Under the pieces are notes generated by a model that made no database searches, was not told the DNA's origin, and saw nothing but the letters and a program-made list of their open reading frames with translations. Below, piece by piece: positions 53,121 through 63,490 of a stretch of DNA of 64,000 nt (position 1 is its first letter; the number at the start of each line of letters is the position of its first letter). Source of the DNA: Bernardetia sp. ABR2-2B (GTDB taxonomy: Bacteria > Bacteroidota > Bacteroidia > Cytophagales > Bernardetiaceae); NCBI RefSeq assembly GCF_037126435.1, contig NZ_CP147020.1:3390001-3454000 (forward strand), given 5' to 3'. A program made the translations under genes and the position numbers.

Positions 53121-53327
53121 AGTATTTGGGTTGATTTAGATAAAGATAAAAAAACGTTATCAATTTTTGTTTCAGCCCTATTTTTTTACATTATTTTATC
53201 ATAAAAATAGCGTACTTTGCATCCTTTTCAAAAACTATTTCGTTTACTTCTCAACTTGCATCTTTAGTTTTTTATCAATTGTTAATTATCTAATAATCAA
53301 AGGTTTATAGTTCAATCTTATCCACTA

Positions 53328-54464
53328 ATGAAACACTTGCTTTTTTTATTTTTATTTGTCTGCTCAGTTTCGATAGTTCATACTACCAACGGACAAAGTG
53401 CATTTAGAAAATATCTTTACAATTTAGTAAACGACACTACTGAAGCATCCAAACCTCGCTTTTTAGCTTATCCAACGTTGGCATATAGCCCAGAAACAAA
53501 TTTAGAAATTGGTATTAGTTCACTTTATATTTATTATGCAAAGCGTGATACAACGAATCGTTTGAGTGAGTTAAGTGCATTTACGTTTTTTACCTTAGAA
53601 AATCAGTATGGTATTTGGCTAGAAAATGCGATTTATAGTAATGACGATAAAATTTTTATTTTGGGCAGAACACGAATACAAAGTTTTCCTCTTCTTTATT
53701 ATGGAATTGGCTCAAATACACCAGAAGAATATCAAGCACGAGTAGATGCTAATCAGATTTGGGTAAGACAGCGTATTCTTCATAAAATTAAAAAAGATTT
53801 TTTTATAGGCTCTCAATTTGATTTTACACGCCTTTCAGGTGTAGATTTTGTCAAAAATGAAGAGTTTGAATCTTCTATTGAGCTACCTATGGGTTATGAA
53901 GGCTCTACCAATTTTGGTATAGGAGCAGGAATTGTTTATGACAATCGTCATAATGTCCTCAATGTACGAAAAGGTTTTTTCTCTGAACTTGGATTTCTTC
54001 ATTATAACGATGCTGTGAGTGATTTTCAGTTCAATAGCTTTTTGTCAGATACACGTATTTATCGTCCAATAGGAAAGCGTAATGTTTTTGCTGCACAGCT
54101 TTTGGGGCAATTTAATACAGGAAATGTTCCTTTCAACCAACTTGCTTTGTTAGGTGGAGAAACCATTATGAGAGGATATTATACAGGAAGGTTTAGAGAT
54201 AGAAATCAAATTGCAGCACAGACAGAATTTCGTTTTTTGCCATTGCCTTTAGGGTTTAGTAAGCGTATTGGAGCGACAGTTTTTGGCTCTGTGGCAACTG
54301 TTTTTCCAAATACAAGAGAAATTGCGATGGATAAAATTACCTTTTCTGGGGGAGCAGGTTTGCGTTTCTTGCTCTTTCCAAAAAAAGATATTTATACTCG
54401 TATAGATTATGCCCTTACTCGTGAAGGTGGTGGACTTTATATACTTATCGGAGAGGCTTTTTAG
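53328..54464 (+). CDS. BamA/TamA-type outer-membrane beta-barrel
   Basis: A 378-residue outer-membrane protein with a signal peptide (about 1-23). It is made of the Omp85 C-terminal barrel with no recognisable POTRA domains. The family motif GGETIMRGYYTGRFRDRN (about 276-293) and the final strand ending GLYILIGEAF (terminal Phe) are clear. Stand-alone Omp85 barrels without POTRA exist in Bacteroidota with unknown cargo. It is transcribed alone. Confidence 0.87.
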   Translation: MKHLLFLFLFVCSVSIVHTTNGQSAFRKYLYNLVNDTTEASKPRFLAYPTLAYSPETNLEIGISSLYIYYAKRDTTNRLSELSAFTFFTLENQYGIWLENAIYSNDDKIFILGRTRIQSFPLLYYGIGSNTPEEYQARVDANQIWVRQRILHKIKKDFFIGSQFDFTRLSGVDFVKNEEFESSIELPMGYEGSTNFGIGAGIVYDNRHNVLNVRKGFFSELGFLHYNDAVSDFQFNSFLSDTRIYRPIGKRNVFAAQLLGQFNTGNVPFNQLALLGGETIMRGYYTGRFRDRNQIAAQTEFRFLPLPLGFSKRIGATVFGSVATVFPNTREIAMDKITFSGGAGLRFLLFPKKDIYTRIDYALTREGGGLYILIGEAF

Positions 54465-54522
54465 GTAGGTAAAATTCGTCGGTGGAGACACCGACAACGG
54501 CTAGAGAATACAAAAGCAAAAA

Positions 54523-54556
54523 AAACCTATACCATTTCTGAAAATAGTATAGGTTT
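54523..54556. terminator. Bidirectional terminator
   Basis: aaacctatac pairs perfectly with gtataggttt between convergent genes; an A-run precedes the stem and serves the minus strand. Confidence 0.8.
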
Positions 54557-54563
54557 AGAATAC

Positions 54564-55649
54564 TTACTTCCACTTTACTTCATCAAAAATAATAACTGCT
54601 TTTTCTTGGTTTTCACCTAGCTTTGAGAGGTTTAGTTTGTCTTCTTTGAATGTTCCCCATTCTTGAAGTGTTTGAGCCATTTCTACATCAGTACGAACTG
54701 GATATTCCATTTCTTCTTTTACATAAACTTCCTGTGCTTCTTTGCTCGTCAGAAATTCAATCAGTTTAATAGCATTTTCTTTATTAGGAGCATGTTTTGT
54801 TACGGCTGCACCACTTACGTTGATGTGCGTTCCTCTTCCGTCTTGATTTGGGAAAATAATAGCTACTTTTTGTGCTGCTTTTACATTTTCTTCATCTGTG
54901 TCGTTGAGCATTTGAGCTAAGTAATAAGTATTTGTTACTGCTAGAGTTCCTTCTCCTGCTGCAATTCCTTTTATTTGGTCACGGTCGCCTCCTTTTGGAG
55001 TTCTTGCCATATTTTCTACTACACCAGCCGCCCATTTTTTGGCAGTTTCTTCATCAGAGTTTGCAATAATAGAAGCCAAAAGAGACTGATTATAAACATT
55101 ATTAGAAGAACGAATCAATAAATTTCCTTTTGCTTTTGGGGCAGCAAGACTTTCATAGGTAGCAAAATCTTCTGGTTTTACTTTTTCTTTATCATAAACA
55201 ATCACTCTAGCACGTTTCGTGATTCCGAACCACTGATTGTCTGCATCTCTCAAATGAGAAGGAATATTTGTAAATAAAGTCTCTGATTCGATTGGTTGTA
55301 AAAGGTCTTTAGATTTTGCTCTATACAAACGTCCAGCATCAACAGTAATCAAAACATCAGCAGGAGAATTTTGTCCTTCCATTTCCAATTTATTGATAAG
55401 CTCATCAGCAGAAGCTTTTACAACATTTACTTTTATGCCTGTTTGTTCTTCAAACTGCTTGAAAAGATTTTTATCAGATTCGTAATGACGATGCGAATAA
55501 ACATTTACTTCTTTTGAGCTTTCTATTACGGTAGTAGAATCAGAAGTAGTTTCTGTATTGTCTCTTTTCTTGTCGTTACAAGCAAAAAATGAAATAGAGA
55601 CTAAAAACAAAATAAATACTGAATTAATACTAGCAAAAATACGATTCAT
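54564..55649 (-). CDS. Fe(3+) ABC transporter substrate-binding lipoprotein
   Basis: A 361-residue periplasmic-binding protein of the FutA/IdiA/FbpA family, which captures ferric iron. The lipobox is SISFFAC (Cys24). The mature chain begins with NVYSHRHYESD, the conserved first Tyr region. Later tyrosines in VTNTYYLAQML form the iron site typical of the group. The end ATG (55649) is chosen over an upstream ATG at 55715, which would add 22 residues before the signal. No permease or ATPase gene is near, so it relies on a transporter elsewhere. Confidence 0.87.
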   Translation of the reverse strand: MNRIFASINSVFILFLVSISFFACNDKKRDNTETTSDSTTVIESSKEVNVYSHRHYESDKNLFKQFEEQTGIKVNVVKASADELINKLEMEGQNSPADVLITVDAGRLYRAKSKDLLQPIESETLFTNIPSHLRDADNQWFGITKRARVIVYDKEKVKPEDFATYESLAAPKAKGNLLIRSSNNVYNQSLLASIIANSDEETAKKWAAGVVENMARTPKGGDRDQIKGIAAGEGTLAVTNTYYLAQMLNDTDEENVKAAQKVAIIFPNQDGRGTHINVSGAAVTKHAPNKENAIKLIEFLTSKEAQEVYVKEEMEYPVRTDVEMAQTLQEWGTFKEDKLNLSKLGENQEKAVIIFDEVKWK

Positions 55650-55848
55650 AATTTTTGAGTTGATTTTGATAAAAATATAAGATGTTAATGTCTTATTTAG
55701 AATGATTTTAAACAATCACAAAGGTAACAATTCAAATCAGATTTATTGTATTTCTATTGTTTTTTTGTAAAAATTAGTAAAAAACAATTCTTTAAGAGCT
55801 ATGTTGAGTAAATACATTTTTTAATTAATCCCCATTTTTTAACCTTTT

Positions 55849-56976
55849 ATGAAAGACAAAACTATTAATCAAGAGCCAAAACGAATCAGATTTTACTTAA
55901 ATGATGAGTTAAATCCATTAGATGACAAAATTAGAGATGATATTTCTTCAGTTGTCCGAACAGGAAAAAATATTTGGATTGCCTTCGACGAGAGTTTAGG
56001 GTTGGAACGTTTGGAATTAGTAACTTTTGCTGACAATCAGCAGAGCTATAAAAAACACGCTCATTTTAAGTTAGAAGATTATATTGATTTGGTAGACGAT
56101 AGTGAAGTTGATATAGAAGGTTTGGCGTATGATGATTACTATTTGTGGCTGACAGGTTCGCAAAGCAAAAAGCGAAATGATGTAGATAAAGAAGATGATT
56201 TGAAAGAGCAAATTGATGATTTGTCAGAATTACAATATGATTATAATCGTTATACGTTAGCTAGGATTCCTTGTGTTCCAAACAAAGAAACTGGCGACTG
56301 GGAACTTCATAAAGAGACTCCACATCCAGAAAATAAAGACATTACACTCAGAGCAGCGCAACTAAAAAGAGGAAAAAAACATACACAATTATCTAAAAAA
56401 CTATCAAAGGATAGACATTTTGAAAAATTTATGGATTTGCCTTGTAAGGAAAATGGTTTTGATATTGAAGGGTTGGCAGTCAATGGAGACAGAATTTTCT
56501 TAGGAATGCGAGGACCTGTTTTGAGAGGTTGGGCTACTATTGTCGAAATTCAAGTTAAGGAAACCAAAAAAGGAAAGCTAAAACTCAAAAAAATAGGCGA
56601 AGAAATAGATGGCAAAACAATGAAATATCGTAAGCATTTTCTTGACCTCAAAGGAATGGGAATAAGAGAGCTTTGTTTGCAAACAGATGACTTACTGATT
56701 TTGGGAGGACCTACAATGGATTTGGATGGAACAATTTCTTTATACAGAATAAAAGATGGTCTTAAAGATGAAGAATATTCTATTACTCCAGAAGTGGAGC
56801 GTCTTTTTGATGTTGTGAAAGGAGCAGAGATAAAAAAAGGAAAAGATAAAGCCGAAGGAATTGCACCTATGCCCAATGGAGATTTATTAGTCGTTTATGA
56901 TGCACCAGTAGATGACCGTTTGATTGGAGAGACCGATATTGAAATGGATATTTTTCCTTATGCTCCTTATAAATAA
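55849..56976 (+). CDS. DUF3616 protein
   Basis: A 375-residue cytoplasmic protein with repeating beta strands (a propeller-like build) and the DUF3616 signatures DIEGLAYDDYYLWLTGSQS (about 86-104), DIEGLAVNGDRIFLGMRGPV (about 205-224) and KAEGIAPMPNGDLLVVYDAP (about 340-359). No catalytic residues can be assigned. It may be a ligand-binding propeller. It stands alone. Confidence 0.83.
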   Translation: MKDKTINQEPKRIRFYLNDELNPLDDKIRDDISSVVRTGKNIWIAFDESLGLERLELVTFADNQQSYKKHAHFKLEDYIDLVDDSEVDIEGLAYDDYYLWLTGSQSKKRNDVDKEDDLKEQIDDLSELQYDYNRYTLARIPCVPNKETGDWELHKETPHPENKDITLRAAQLKRGKKHTQLSKKLSKDRHFEKFMDLPCKENGFDIEGLAVNGDRIFLGMRGPVLRGWATIVEIQVKETKKGKLKLKKIGEEIDGKTMKYRKHFLDLKGMGIRELCLQTDDLLILGGPTMDLDGTISLYRIKDGLKDEEYSITPEVERLFDVVKGAEIKKGKDKAEGIAPMPNGDLLVVYDAPVDDRLIGETDIEMDIFPYAPYK

Positions 56977-57460
56977 TAATCTCTGAATTTTCCATACTGA
57001 AAAAATAGCCTTTTCATTATGAAAAAAGTAATCTACTAAAGAATTTCAATGGAAAAATAAAAAACACTCTTAACAGGCTTTAAACAGCTTTTTATGGTTG
57101 TTATGGATTACTTGTAGCTATTTTCTATCAATTGGCAAGTAGATTGAAATATATAAGACAAGTAAGCAAAACAAAATGAGTGATTTTTCAAAGTAACTGA
57201 TTTGTAGATTTGAGTTTTAAGAAGGAGATTCAAATAAGCAAAAATTTTTAACAGTAACTTTATTTTTTAAGAATCATTTATTTAGAAAGTTAAAATTGAG
57301 TAGTAGGTAATTTGTCAATCAGAAATGATTATTTTTAGCAATTCCTTATTTTTCAACTGCTCAGTTATACTTTTTATAATTATAAAATACAAAAAAACCC
57401 CTTTTCAATTTGATTTTAATTCAGAATGAAAAGGGATTTTTATTTTAATTCTCTACTCTA
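56977..57460. other. Intergenic region with non-coding element B (about 57074-57345)
   Basis: No gene is seen. The segment is a diverged second copy of the element at 35524-35822, with the same blocks in the same order, including ttggcaagt at 57132 and aactttatttt at about 57256. The terminator hairpin at 57395-57439 follows, as in copy A. Confidence 0.6.
57395..57439. terminator. Bidirectional terminator after element B and the hybrid kinase
   Basis: cccttttca pairs with tgaaaaggg (57399-57407 and 57427-57435), with an A-run before and T-run after. Confidence 0.82.
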
Positions 57461-60400
57461 CTAAACACGTTTTCCAATCCATTTACAGACTGTATAAACA
57501 AGCTGGTCATAATCAACAGGTTTTACGATATAATCATTTGCTCCTGCATCAAAACACTCTTGTTTGTCTTCTTCTTGTGCTTTTCCAGTAATGGCAACGA
57601 TAGGAAAATGTTGTAAATCTTCATCTTGACGAATAGTTCGCATAGCATCAAGTCCATTCATTTCTGGCATAACCGAATCCATCAACACCAAATCTATGTC
57701 TTCTTCACGAAGCATATCAATAGCTTGTTGTCCGTTCATAGCCTCCAAAATATTTGCTTCATAAGTTTCTAAAGCAGATGCAATTACAAAAATATTACGA
57801 ATATCATCATCGACAACCAAAATTGTTTTGTTTTTGATGAGTTTGATGGCTTCTTCTTTACTTATTTCTTTGGCAGCTTCATTAGCTGATTTATACTCTT
57901 CTTCGTCCTCATCTTCATCTCCGTTCATGTCTTCGTTGATAGAGTTGCGAGTAAGTGAACGAGGAGGAACATCTCCTTCTAGCTTTTCAGACTTCTTATT
58001 TGATTTATCTGTTTTAGTTCTTTTTGGAAGTAAATCCTCTAATTCTTTATCAACTTGAATTTCAGCTAATAAAGACTCTGCAAGTTCGGCCGTACGTGTT
58101 TTTTGCTCACTTTCTTCTTGCTTTAGTTTAGGAGTTTCTTTTTCTACTTCTTCTTCCATTCTATGTAAAAACAAAGCTACTTCTTCACGCAATTTTTCGC
58201 CTGTATCTCTTGTTTTTAAGATAATACTTTGAGCAGCTTGTCGAAGGTTTGTTTCTTCTTCATAAGAAAGTGTTTTGCCAGTATAAATAATGACAGGAAT
58301 ATTTGGGTAGTTTTCATTAATGTATTTACATACCTCCTGACCACTTCCATTTTTTAAGCCTAAATCTACAATTGCACCATCAAAAGTGCCATTTTCTATG
58401 GCATCGATAGCTTCTTTTTGATTCTTGACTCCTTTCACTTTTACATCATCGCCAATGATAAGCTCTTTGATAGCTTCCATTTGTGATTCATCATCTTCAA
58501 CAACTAATAAATCTTTGACTTTCTTTTGAGAGAGACGAAGCATATCAGCCATTGCCTTTTTCAATACATTTTCATCGATTGGTTTTTGAAGAAAACCAAA
58601 TGCACCCGTAGAAAGTAAATTATTATCTTTATCTCTAGCCGAAATAATTTCGATAGGAATATGACGTAATTCTTTATATGACTTTAATTTTTTCAAAACA
58701 TCTGTTCCATCAATATCAGGCAGACCTAAATCCAAGATAATTCCACTTGGCTTGTATTGTATTGCCAAATCAATTCCTTCTTCTCCACTTTGAGCAATGA
58801 GTGTTTTGATATTTTGAGATTGCAGCACTTCTGCCATACTTTCAGCAAACTGCACCTCATCTTCAATAATCAAAATAACATTATCATTTTTGTTGATATT
58901 ATTTCTATCATCTTCTACATCTTCTCTGATGAGTTTTCTAGGCAAACGCTTTTGAGGAGATTTGTTCTTTCCTGTTGCTAAATTCTTGACTACAACAGTT
59001 ACTCGGTCTTCTTTTTCTGCTAACTCCTCATCTAATTTTTTAGGTAAAATGATGGAGAACGTACTTCCCTTTCCTGCTTCTGAATCCAATTCGATTTGCC
59101 CTTGTAGTAGTTTTGTAAGTTCTCTAGCAATCGAAAGACCTAAACCAGTTCCTCCATATTCTCTTGAAGTAGTTCCATCGGCTTGTTTGAAAGCTTCAAA
59201 AATGATTTGTTGTTTGTCTTTTGGAATACCAATTCCTGTATCGATAATGCTGTATTTGTAATGCTCTTCGTCGTGTTCTGTAATCGAAAGTTTGACTTGT
59301 CCTTTTTTGGTAAATTTAAAAGCATTCGATAAGAAATTTCGTAAAATTTGTGCCAGTCGTTCCTTATCACTGTATATAAACGACTTGGTTTTGTCCTCTG
59401 CAATAAACTGAATTCCTTTTTCTTGTGCAATCCCTTGAAACAAATCATTCATGTCTGTAATGATTTCTTTGTTGGCAAATTCCACAGGATTAATGACCAT
59501 TTTACCAGCCTCAATTTTGGAAAGGTCAAGAATATCATTGATAAGACGTAAGAGTTCCCCACCTGATTTGTAGATAATCTTAGCTTTTTTGACATCTTTT
59601 TCTACCAATGTATCTTTCTCATTTTTTGAAAGCATTTTGGAAAGCATGATAATCGAATTAAGAGGAGTTCGGAGTTCATGCGACATATTTGCCAAAAACT
59701 CTGACTTATATTTGTTAGATAATTCTAATTGTTCGGCTCTTCTGTCTAGCTCTTCTTTTGCCGAAATTAGGCTTTCATTTCTACGTTTAAGCTCTTCCGA
59801 TTTTTCTTGTAGTTCTCCTTGCTGAACTTCTAATCTTTCGTTGGCTTGTTCGATTTCTTGCGCTCTTGCTTGTGCGCTTCTTGTTGCTTCTTCCGATGTT
59901 GCTAAAAGTCCCTTGATTCTATCAGTTTGAAGTACAGAATAAATATAAGTTACGATGGTATTGGCTGCTTGTTGTAGAAATTCTTGCTTTAATTGCGTAA
60001 ATGGTTCAAAAGAAGCCAGTTCTATAACTCCATACAATTCATATTCAAAAACCAAAGGAAAAGCATAAACGTGAGTTGGTGGCTCTTCGACTGTTCCTGT
60101 TGTGAGCGACATATCTTGTCTTCTAATATTTTTAAGCAAAATTGGGCTGCGTTCCAAACCTACTTGCCCGACCAAACCTTCTCCGATTTTGTATTCGTTC
60201 GAAAGACCAGAACGCTCTGTAAAGGCATACGAAGCATTTAGTTTTAATTTAGAGGAATAACTATCCACCAAATACATTACACCTTGAGCTGATTCGGTAT
60301 AACGAGAAATAAAATTGATTGCTTTTCTGCTAAGTTCTAAGGAAAGAAGATTTCCAGAAAGCTGTTGAGCAAGTTGATTAATGCCATCTTTTATCCAGTT

Positions 60401-61507
60401 TTGTTCGAAGGTTTCTACTTTATTGGCTCTCAAACTCTCTGTCATTCGCTGTAAGGCTGCACTAAGTTCGTCTTCTTCTCCTCTTTCTTTTACATTTACA
60501 GTATAATCTCCTTTTGCAATAACTTGTGCTTGATTGATAATATTTTTGAAGTTTTCAATCATTTGATTAATCGAAATAGCAAGTAAATCCTTTGCACTTT
60601 TTACTTCAATCTGTCTTGACAAATCTCCCTTTGCAATATTGTTGGTAATCTTAGAAACTTCCCTCAAATTCTCTACTACTTTTCTTACAGAAGTATAAAT
60701 ACTCTCTTGAGATTCTACTCTATTAAACTCCATCGTCAAATCACCAGCCGAAACCCTACGAGCTATTTCTGCAATGTCAGAAGGCTCTCCACCAATTTGT
60801 TTGCGAGTATTTCTGACAATGAAAAGGGCTACCAAAAAACTAGCAATAATAGAAACTAAGGTAAAACCAATAATCAAACGACTAGAATCAGTATAAATGT
60901 CTTCACTTCGTTTGGCTGCTTCTCGTGCATTTTCGAAGTTATCAAAGATGATTTGGTTAAGCGTTTGATTGCTTGATTCGAAGGCTAAAAATGAGCGTTC
61001 ACGTAGTTTTTCTTTTGCTTCTTCTTTGTTATTATATCTTGATAGTTGTTTTATTTTTTCACTTTCCTCTAAATATTTTTTATAATCATCTTGAAAGAGT
61101 TTGAAGTTATTTGCATTTTGTCTTAGGTCTTTTAAATCTGGATTATCTTCTTCATTTTTGTCTGCAATTCTATCAGTAAGAAGGTCTTCTCTTTCTTGAA
61201 GTAGTTCTTTGTATTTTTTTTCACTACGTGCGATATTTTCTTTATCTAATCGCATCAACCCCTCATATTCTGACATTTCAATTTCTGAAAGGGCAAAAAT
61301 ATGTTGTTGCTGACGTATCATGTGGTCAGAAGTATTGGCACTAATAGTCGATATTTCGTAGATGCTTGGCATCCAGTTTTCACTAATCTCAAGAGCTACA
61401 TTTTGTACCTGTGAGAGTTTGTAAATTGCAAAAGCATTGACTATAATTGACAAGATAAGTATAAAGGAGAAACCTAAAATTAGTTTCGTGGTTAAACGTT
61501 CAAACAT
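57461..61507 (-). CDS. Hybrid sensor histidine kinase with three receivers
   Basis: A 1348-residue signalling protein: membrane helix (9-30), a four-helix periplasmic sensor (about 31-205), a second helix (212-230), HAMP-like segments (about 232-360) and a GAF domain (about 385-525). A coiled coil (535-590) is followed by HisKA with the phospho-His in ANMSHELRTPLNS (about 607), HATPase (about 700-825) and three response-receiver domains: LIIEDE (about 876-990), LVVEDDE (about 998-1110) and LVVDDD (about 1226-1345). Phosphate can pass from His to the receivers. There is no Hpt domain; an outside Hpt protein or direct output is needed. No response regulator is adjacent. Confidence 0.93.
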   Translation of the reverse strand: MFERLTTKLILGFSFILILSIIVNAFAIYKLSQVQNVALEISENWMPSIYEISTISANTSDHMIRQQQHIFALSEIEMSEYEGLMRLDKENIARSEKKYKELLQEREDLLTDRIADKNEEDNPDLKDLRQNANNFKLFQDDYKKYLEESEKIKQLSRYNNKEEAKEKLRERSFLAFESSNQTLNQIIFDNFENAREAAKRSEDIYTDSSRLIIGFTLVSIIASFLVALFIVRNTRKQIGGEPSDIAEIARRVSAGDLTMEFNRVESQESIYTSVRKVVENLREVSKITNNIAKGDLSRQIEVKSAKDLLAISINQMIENFKNIINQAQVIAKGDYTVNVKERGEEDELSAALQRMTESLRANKVETFEQNWIKDGINQLAQQLSGNLLSLELSRKAINFISRYTESAQGVMYLVDSYSSKLKLNASYAFTERSGLSNEYKIGEGLVGQVGLERSPILLKNIRRQDMSLTTGTVEEPPTHVYAFPLVFEYELYGVIELASFEPFTQLKQEFLQQAANTIVTYIYSVLQTDRIKGLLATSEEATRSAQARAQEIEQANERLEVQQGELQEKSEELKRRNESLISAKEELDRRAEQLELSNKYKSEFLANMSHELRTPLNSIIMLSKMLSKNEKDTLVEKDVKKAKIIYKSGGELLRLINDILDLSKIEAGKMVINPVEFANKEIITDMNDLFQGIAQEKGIQFIAEDKTKSFIYSDKERLAQILRNFLSNAFKFTKKGQVKLSITEHDEEHYKYSIIDTGIGIPKDKQQIIFEAFKQADGTTSREYGGTGLGLSIARELTKLLQGQIELDSEAGKGSTFSIILPKKLDEELAEKEDRVTVVVKNLATGKNKSPQKRLPRKLIREDVEDDRNNINKNDNVILIIEDEVQFAESMAEVLQSQNIKTLIAQSGEEGIDLAIQYKPSGIILDLGLPDIDGTDVLKKLKSYKELRHIPIEIISARDKDNNLLSTGAFGFLQKPIDENVLKKAMADMLRLSQKKVKDLLVVEDDESQMEAIKELIIGDDVKVKGVKNQKEAIDAIENGTFDGAIVDLGLKNGSGQEVCKYINENYPNIPVIIYTGKTLSYEEETNLRQAAQSIILKTRDTGEKLREEVALFLHRMEEEVEKETPKLKQEESEQKTRTAELAESLLAEIQVDKELEDLLPKRTKTDKSNKKSEKLEGDVPPRSLTRNSINEDMNGDEDEDEEEYKSANEAAKEISKEEAIKLIKNKTILVVDDDIRNIFVIASALETYEANILEAMNGQQAIDMLREEDIDLVLMDSVMPEMNGLDAMRTIRQDEDLQHFPIVAITGKAQEEDKQECFDAGANDYIVKPVDYDQLVYTVCKWIGKRV

Positions 61508-61775
61508 TCGGATTACTTTTTTTATTTAAAAGTCTGCGATAATAATTTAGATAATCTATTACTTTCGCTTTATTTTTTCTAGTAGCTATTTATTTCACTT
61601 AGCTATAATTTACTACTAATTTAATCAAAATAGCAAACATAAAGCCTTTTATAATTAGAATAAGATAAAAATGGTTTGTCTTTCGACGAAATGGAATTTT
61701 TAATCGGTTGTTTTTTGAGAAATTATCTCATTCATAGGAGTAGCTTTCTTTATCAGTTCGTAACAAAAACTGTAT

Positions 61776-62240
61776 TTAGGTCATATTTAAGCTAATTTTG
61801 TACTTTATAGAATCTGATTGTTTGGCTATGTGATAGGCTTGGGTAGTTTTTACTTCCTTTTCCCAATCTTGAATATTTGTATAATCCATACTCCAAAAAC
61901 CACCTCCATCAACTTCTATAAAGTCTGCTTGATCATAGACAACGTTTACAGTAATTTGATAAAACTCTTCATTATTCTTTAGTAAAACTTGTCTAGTGAA
62001 ACTGAATTCAAAATAAGAATTGTTATCATCATCATCCCAGTTTTCGAATATTCCAAATTCTGCCAATAACTCATCAGCATCATCGTCTGGCTCATCAGAA
62101 CAATTTATTATCGCATAGTCAGATTTGAACTCTATCATTGCATCAAGTATAGCTTCTATTAATAAGTGTGTTGTAGAAGCTATTTTATTTTCAACGATTT
62201 TAGTCAAAAAACCTACTGAATCTTCAATCTTAATTTTCAT
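61776..62240 (-). CDS. Acidic hypothetical protein
   Basis: A 154-residue, very acidic cytoplasmic protein (DEPDDDADELL, DDDDN) with alternating hydrophobic and polar residues, suggesting one alpha/beta domain. No motif I recognise. It ends the three-gene operon with 62253 and 62675 (spacings 12 and 32 bp). Confidence 0.6.
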   Translation of the reverse strand: MKIKIEDSVGFLTKIVENKIASTTHLLIEAILDAMIEFKSDYAIINCSDEPDDDADELLAEFGIFENWDDDDNNSYFEFSFTRQVLLKNNEEFYQITVNVVYDQADFIEVDGGGFWSMDYTNIQDWEKEVKTTQAYHIAKQSDSIKYKISLNMT

Positions 62241-62252
62241 ATTTCAATTATT

Positions 62253-62642
62253 TCAAAAAACACAATACAAAATAAATCCACCAAAAAGCATAGAAAAAGG
62301 AAACAACAAACGAATATAAAGAGGTTTCAAAATATCGGCTGCTTGAGTTGCGTAATTATGATGATATTTTCGTGGTACAAAATAAAGCACTAAAGAAGTT
62401 CCAAGCATAAACCAACCTAATAGCTTAAAAAAATCGGGATAACGACAAAAATCAGCATACAAAACCATCGCAGCAGCAGGAATCATTCGAATAGTAATTT
62501 CGGCATAATTTATAAAATTAGTGCTTCCTGCTTTTCTCAATGTTGCTCTAGCTATTTTTGGTGCAAAAAGCATCAGAAAGCCAACCAAAATTAAAAAGAT
62601 TCCGAAAGCTACGACTGTCCATTTTGCAATAATTGTAATCAT
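62253..62642 (-). CDS. Four-helix membrane protein of unknown function
   Basis: A 129-residue protein with hydrophobic segments at about 8-28, 50-66, 72-88 and 106-129. A conserved-looking polar turn, LRKAGSTNFINYAEI (about 35-49), lies between helices. No family recognised. It is the second gene of the three-gene operon. Confidence 0.65.
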   Translation of the reverse strand: MITIIAKWTVVAFGIFLILVGFLMLFAPKIARATLRKAGSTNFINYAEITIRMIPAAAMVLYADFCRYPDFFKLLGWFMLGTSLVLYFVPRKYHHNYATQAADILKPLYIRLLFPFSMLFGGFILYCVF

Positions 62643-62674
62643 TCAAAGTAGTTTAGGTTTTGATGGTAAGAATT

Positions 62675-63358
62675 CTAGTCTAAGCACTCCATATCTTCCG
62701 TTTGATTTCTATATTTCAAAACTAACTCATAATCTGTCATCAGTTCTGTAAGGTCTGAACAAGCGACTTCTTTATTGGCTACTGTTGCCGAGGTAGGGTT
62801 ATTTTTAACAGACGAACGAATTGTAAATTCTTTTTCAAGACACTTTATTAATTGATTATCAATAATATAAAAGCGTTTTTCTGTCATGTCATCTCTAGTA
62901 GCACTTTCTTGTTTTGCTTCTACATCAAAATTCCAAGTGGAAGCATCATGGAAAATAAAAAAAGGTGTATTGTCTTTCAAAAAGTATTCTTTTATTACTC
63001 CTCCATGTTCGTAGCCACTACTGTATGTTATTCTTCTCAACTGTCCATTTTCTGAAAAATAAACTACTTCTCCTACTCCTCCATCGCATTGATATTTAAA
63101 AGAGGTAGAATCTATTTTTCCATTTGCTATATTAGACATAATGCTTTGATATTCTTCTCTAATGTCTTCAATCGTTCTTAGTTCTTTTGTTTCTGTTATT
63201 TCTTGATTTATCTTATTAGAACTAGCTTCTGTAACTGTTTCACTTTCAGATGAAGTAGTATTTTCTTCTATATCAGAAGATTCAGTTGTTTTAGTTTCTG
63301 AACTTCCACTACAAGCAAAAAATATAGGAATAAGAAATAGAAATAATAGATTCTTCAT
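62675..63358 (-). CDS. Lipoprotein of unknown function
   Basis: A 227-residue lipoprotein with the signal peptide MKNLLFLFLIPIFFAC (Cys16), followed by a Ser/Thr/Glu-rich linker (20-60). The mature domain has beta strands and Cys residues (91, 171, 199, 225). GEVVYFSENGQLRRITYSSG, then an EYFL strand, is the start of a MORN-like or DUF4929-type beta pattern, by eye only. First gene of the operon. Confidence 0.7.
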   Translation of the reverse strand: MKNLLFLFLIPIFFACSGSSETKTTESSDIEENTTSSESETVTEASSNKINQEITETKELRTIEDIREEYQSIMSNIANGKIDSTSFKYQCDGGVGEVVYFSENGQLRRITYSSGYEHGGVIKEYFLKDNTPFFIFHDASTWNFDVEAKQESATRDDMTEKRFYIIDNQLIKCLEKEFTIRSSVKNNPTSATVANKEVACSDLTELMTDYELVLKYRNQTEDMECLD

Positions 63359-63429
63359 AAAGAATTATTTTTTGATAAATGAATAATATTTGTTCATTAC
63401 AAGATAAGCATCAAAATACTCAAACACAA

Positions 63430-63460
63430 AAAAGGTCATAACATTTTGCTATGACCTTTT
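63430..63460 (-). terminator. Terminator of the nitroreductase gene
   Basis: The 11-bp perfect stem aaaaggtcata/tatgacctttt has an A-run that becomes a T-run on the minus strand. It is 30 bp beyond the stop. Confidence 0.85.
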
Positions 63461-63490
63461 TTATGAAATATTGAAAGAATCAATTAGAAT

